DNA from: Flavobacterium aquatile LMG 4008 = ATCC 11947
GTDB lineage: Bacteria > Bacteroidota > Bacteroidia > Flavobacteriales > Flavobacteriaceae
Length of the DNA: 64,000 bases
Assembly: GCF_000757385.1 (NCBI RefSeq)
Contig: NZ_JRHH01000002.1
Span: 372,001-436,000 of the forward strand
Reading direction: 5' to 3'
Part shown: in pieces, positions 62,365 through 64,000 of the stretch
Numbering within the stretch: position 1 is the stretch's first letter
Layout: the number at the start of each line of letters is the position of its first letter
The notes under the pieces: generated by a model
Told to the model about the DNA's origin: nothing
Database searches by the model: none
The model's input: the letters and a program-made list of their open reading frames with translations, nothing else
Program-made: the position numbers and the translations under genes

Positions 62365-62400
62365 TAAAAAATGTTTGCTGATTTTAGCAAACATTTTTTA
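62365..62400 (+). terminator. Terminator after the methyltransferase gene
   Basis: A 15-bp stem AAAAATGTTTGCT / AGCAAACATTTTT around GATTTT, with A- and T-runs. Confidence 0.9.
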
Positions 62401-62708
62401 TTAATACAATTATCACACTAGTCTATTTGCTAATAGTCACATAATAAATTATTTATAAATTTTTTTCTTTATTTTTCGTTTCAATCTTTTAATTGTCTTT
62501 TCAAATCTATTCTTAAAAAAAGCGCAATTTTTTATTTTATCAATGTTCTCTTAAAAAGTAAATTTTAGTATTTAAATTTTACAATTGCTATGAGTATTCG
62601 AATGATTTTGAATGCTTATCAAATATTTATGCAAATAATTACTAAAGTTATGTAACAAAAAAATTGTAGTGCAAAATACCTTTGATGTATAACTAAAATA
62701 AAAAAATT
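62401..62708 (+). promoter_or_regulatory. Leader and promoter region of the copper-binding protein gene
   Basis: AT-rich with no ORF. It holds a palindrome GTTATGTAAC (62647-62656) and a TACCTTTG -7 box (62677-62684), 24 bases before the ATG. There is no TTG at standard spacing, so an activator bound at the palindrome is possible, for example a Crp/Fnr-type one. That assignment is inference. Confidence 0.45.
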
Positions 62709-63041
62709 ATGAAAAATTATAATACTTACAAAAGTTGCATTGAAGCTTGTTTAAAATGTGCAGTGCTTTGCAATTATTGCGCTTCATCCTGCACAAAGGA
62801 GGAAGATGTGAAAATGATGTCTCTGTGCATCCAACTTGATATGGAATGTTCAGCAATTTGCTATGCTGCAGCACAATTAATGAGTCTTGGCAGCGAAAGA
62901 GCTAATGAAATCTGTAAAATTTGTGCAGGTATCTGTGAAGCTTGTGCAAAAGAATGTGCTAAACACGACAATGTACACTGTAAAGAATGTTCTGTAGCGT
63001 GCGAAAATTGTGCCATTGAATGCAGAAAAATGGTTGCTTAA
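62709..63041 (+). CDS. Cysteine-rich four-helix-bundle copper-binding protein (Csp/DUF326-like)
   Basis: A 110-aa protein with 19 Cys, most spaced as C-x2-C or C-x3-C along four helices (CIEACLKCAVLCNYCASSC, CKICAGICEACAKEC, CKECSVACENCAIEC). This is the Csp-type copper storage family. No signal peptide, so it is cytoplasmic, like Csp3. It stands just before a lipoprotein cytochrome c and nosZ, a copper enzyme, which suggests copper buffering for nitrous oxide reduction. That link is inferred. Confidence 0.88.
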   Translation: MKNYNTYKSCIEACLKCAVLCNYCASSCTKEEDVKMMSLCIQLDMECSAICYAAAQLMSLGSERANEICKICAGICEACAKECAKHDNVHCKECSVACENCAIECRKMVA

Positions 63042-63190
63042 ATTTCTAAATTATTATTCGCATACAATTTAAACCGCAGATAAACATCAACTTTAATCTG
63101 CAAAAAATAATTTGCTTTATGATTCCAGTCATAAAATTCAACCATATTCTATTCAGACCTTTGAAGTATTATTTTAAACAAAATCATATT

Positions 63191-63667
63191 ATGAAAAAAC
63201 TTGTATTATTAATTACCACAGCGTTTATATTGTTTTCATGTGGCAAAAAAGAAAAAGAGGGCGAGGAATATAATCCGTCTCCAACTACCGAAGAAACCGC
63301 CGCAACGGATCCATCTTCTTATGATCCTCAAAGAGGTGAAGGTAAATTTACAACTGTTGAACTTGGAGATGCCCTAGATGTAGCGATGGCTTCAAAAGGA
63401 GAAGAAGTTTCAAGTGTAAAATGCACCTCTTGTCATAAAACTACCGATGAAAAATTAGTAGGCCCAGGTTGGAAAGGTGTGACAGAAAGAAGAAAGCCAG
63501 AATGGATCATGAATTTTATTACCAATCCTGATCCAATGATTGACAAAGATCCAGAAGTACAAGCGCAACTAGAAATTTGCCTTGTTCGTATGCCAAATCA
63601 AGGTTTGGTTGATGATGAGGCTAGAAGTATTTTAGAATTCATGCGTAAAAATGACGGCGTAAAATAA
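63191..63667 (+). CDS. Lipoprotein cytochrome c of the nos region
   Basis: 158 aa from the ATG at 63191. The frame is open from 63119, but the signal peptide (MKKLVLLITTAFILFSC, lipidated Cys17) fixes the start. One haem site CTSCH (78-82). A Met ligand is likely in CLVRMPNQG near the end. The acidic linker after the lipid anchor gives reach. It precedes nosZ by 57 bases and probably delivers electrons to it. Confidence 0.85.
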   Translation: MKKLVLLITTAFILFSCGKKEKEGEEYNPSPTTEETAATDPSSYDPQRGEGKFTTVELGDALDVAMASKGEEVSSVKCTSCHKTTDEKLVGPGWKGVTERRKPEWIMNFITNPDPMIDKDPEVQAQLEICLVRMPNQGLVDDEARSILEFMRKNDGVK

Positions 63668-63724
63668 AAATAACAAACTGTCATATTGGGTGAAAGCGAT
63701 AAGACGGTTTTTAATTTCAATAAG

Positions 63725-64000
63725 ATGAAAAATAAATTTATAAAAGCAGTTGTAGTTCTAATTTTAGGAAGTTCATTAATCACTTCTTGCAAACCTAAAA
63801 ATTCAGGTGATGTTGTAAGTGGCGACGCAGCACAAAAAGTATACGTTGCTCCAGGAAAATATGATGAATTTTACAACTTTGTTTCCGGAGGTTTTAGTGG
63901 TCAAATGAGTGTTTACGGTTTGCCCAGCGGTAGAATGTTGAAAGTTGTCCCTATTTTTTCGGTTGATCCTGAAAGTGGATGGGGTTTTAGCGAAGAAACC
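63725..64000 (+). CDS. nosZ: Nitrous oxide reductase, N-terminal part (clade II-like)
   Basis: Only the first 92 codons lie in the window. A Sec/lipoprotein-type signal (VLILGSSLITSC) replaces the Tat signal of clade I enzymes. The mature start, YVAPGKYDEFYNFVSGGFSG then VYGLPSGRMLKVVPIFSVDP, matches NosZ of Bacteroidota (clade II). The enzyme reduces N2O to N2 at CuA and CuZ centres in the cell envelope. The copper ligands lie beyond the window. Confidence 0.88.
   Translation, partial: MKNKFIKAVVVLILGSSLITSCKPKNSGDVVSGDAAQKVYVAPGKYDEFYNFVSGGFSGQMSVYGLPSGRMLKVVPIFSVDPESGWGFSEET

Overview
This window looks like the chromosome of a flavobacterium (Bacteroidota, Flavobacteriaceae, Flavobacterium-like). 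It is AT-rich and has no Shine-Dalgarno-type leaders. Many genes are preceded by the Bacteroidota promoter pattern TTG-N19-TAnnTTTG. Many exported proteins end in type IX secretion (T9SS) sorting domains. It also carries a SprB-like adhesin with a PorP/SprF partner, a short F1 epsilon subunit and the start of a Bacteroidota-type nitrous oxide reductase. I see no plasmid or phage replication or structural genes.

Layout. 1-4 kb: the end of a TonB-dependent receptor, an SGNH-hydrolase lipoprotein and atpD-atpC. 4.0-4.8 kb: a DUF2975/XRE regulator pair. 4.9-10 kb: a biotin locus (bioF, bioD, a GNAT, bioA, a FabF-like ketoacyl synthase); bioB lies apart at 16.4 kb. 10-11.4 kb: a DUF1648 membrane protein, a 21-bp minisatellite and recX. 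11.5-27.6 kb: four T9SS cargo proteins (a 1635-aa surface protein, an M43 protease and two tandem reprolysin-like proteases) with bioB, ribF and a membrane protein among them. 27.7-30.7 kb: a lipoprotein, pth, rplY and prs. 30.94 kb: tRNA-Leu(CAA). 31.0-42.1 kb: an accessory island. 42.4-52.7 kb: SprF-like protein, SprB-like adhesin, response regulator, histidine kinase and a small lipoprotein, all on the minus strand. 54.3-61.6 kb: a TetR/TolC/HlyD/cupin/ABC efflux operon. 61.7-64 kb: a methyltransferase, a Cys-rich copper-binding protein, a lipoprotein cytochrome c and the start of nosZ.

The island is the most interesting part. A large serine recombinase gene reads antisense into tRNA-Leu, which marks a likely integration junction. 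It is followed by a small overlapping ORF, a MerR-like regulator and an array of about 90-bp AT-rich repeats. A long minus-strand gene train then includes an OLD-type ATPase-TOPRIM protein coupled to a PD-(D/E)xK-like nuclease, small KTSC- and WYL-like proteins, membrane proteins and a secreted EEP nuclease. Three transcription units of this island share one promoter design: an inverted repeat TTTACGG-N4-CCGTAAA followed, exactly 19 bp later, by a TAnnTTTG-type box. I read this as an inducible, possibly defence-related regulon. The function is inference.

At the small scale, the intergenic DNA is full of repeats: four copies of a dispersed hairpin element, CTTTGTGAA-type spacers and several minisatellites. 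One hairpin element lies inside the open reading frame upstream of the ketoacyl synthase and moves its probable start to a TTG. recX and ribF also appear to start at TTG.
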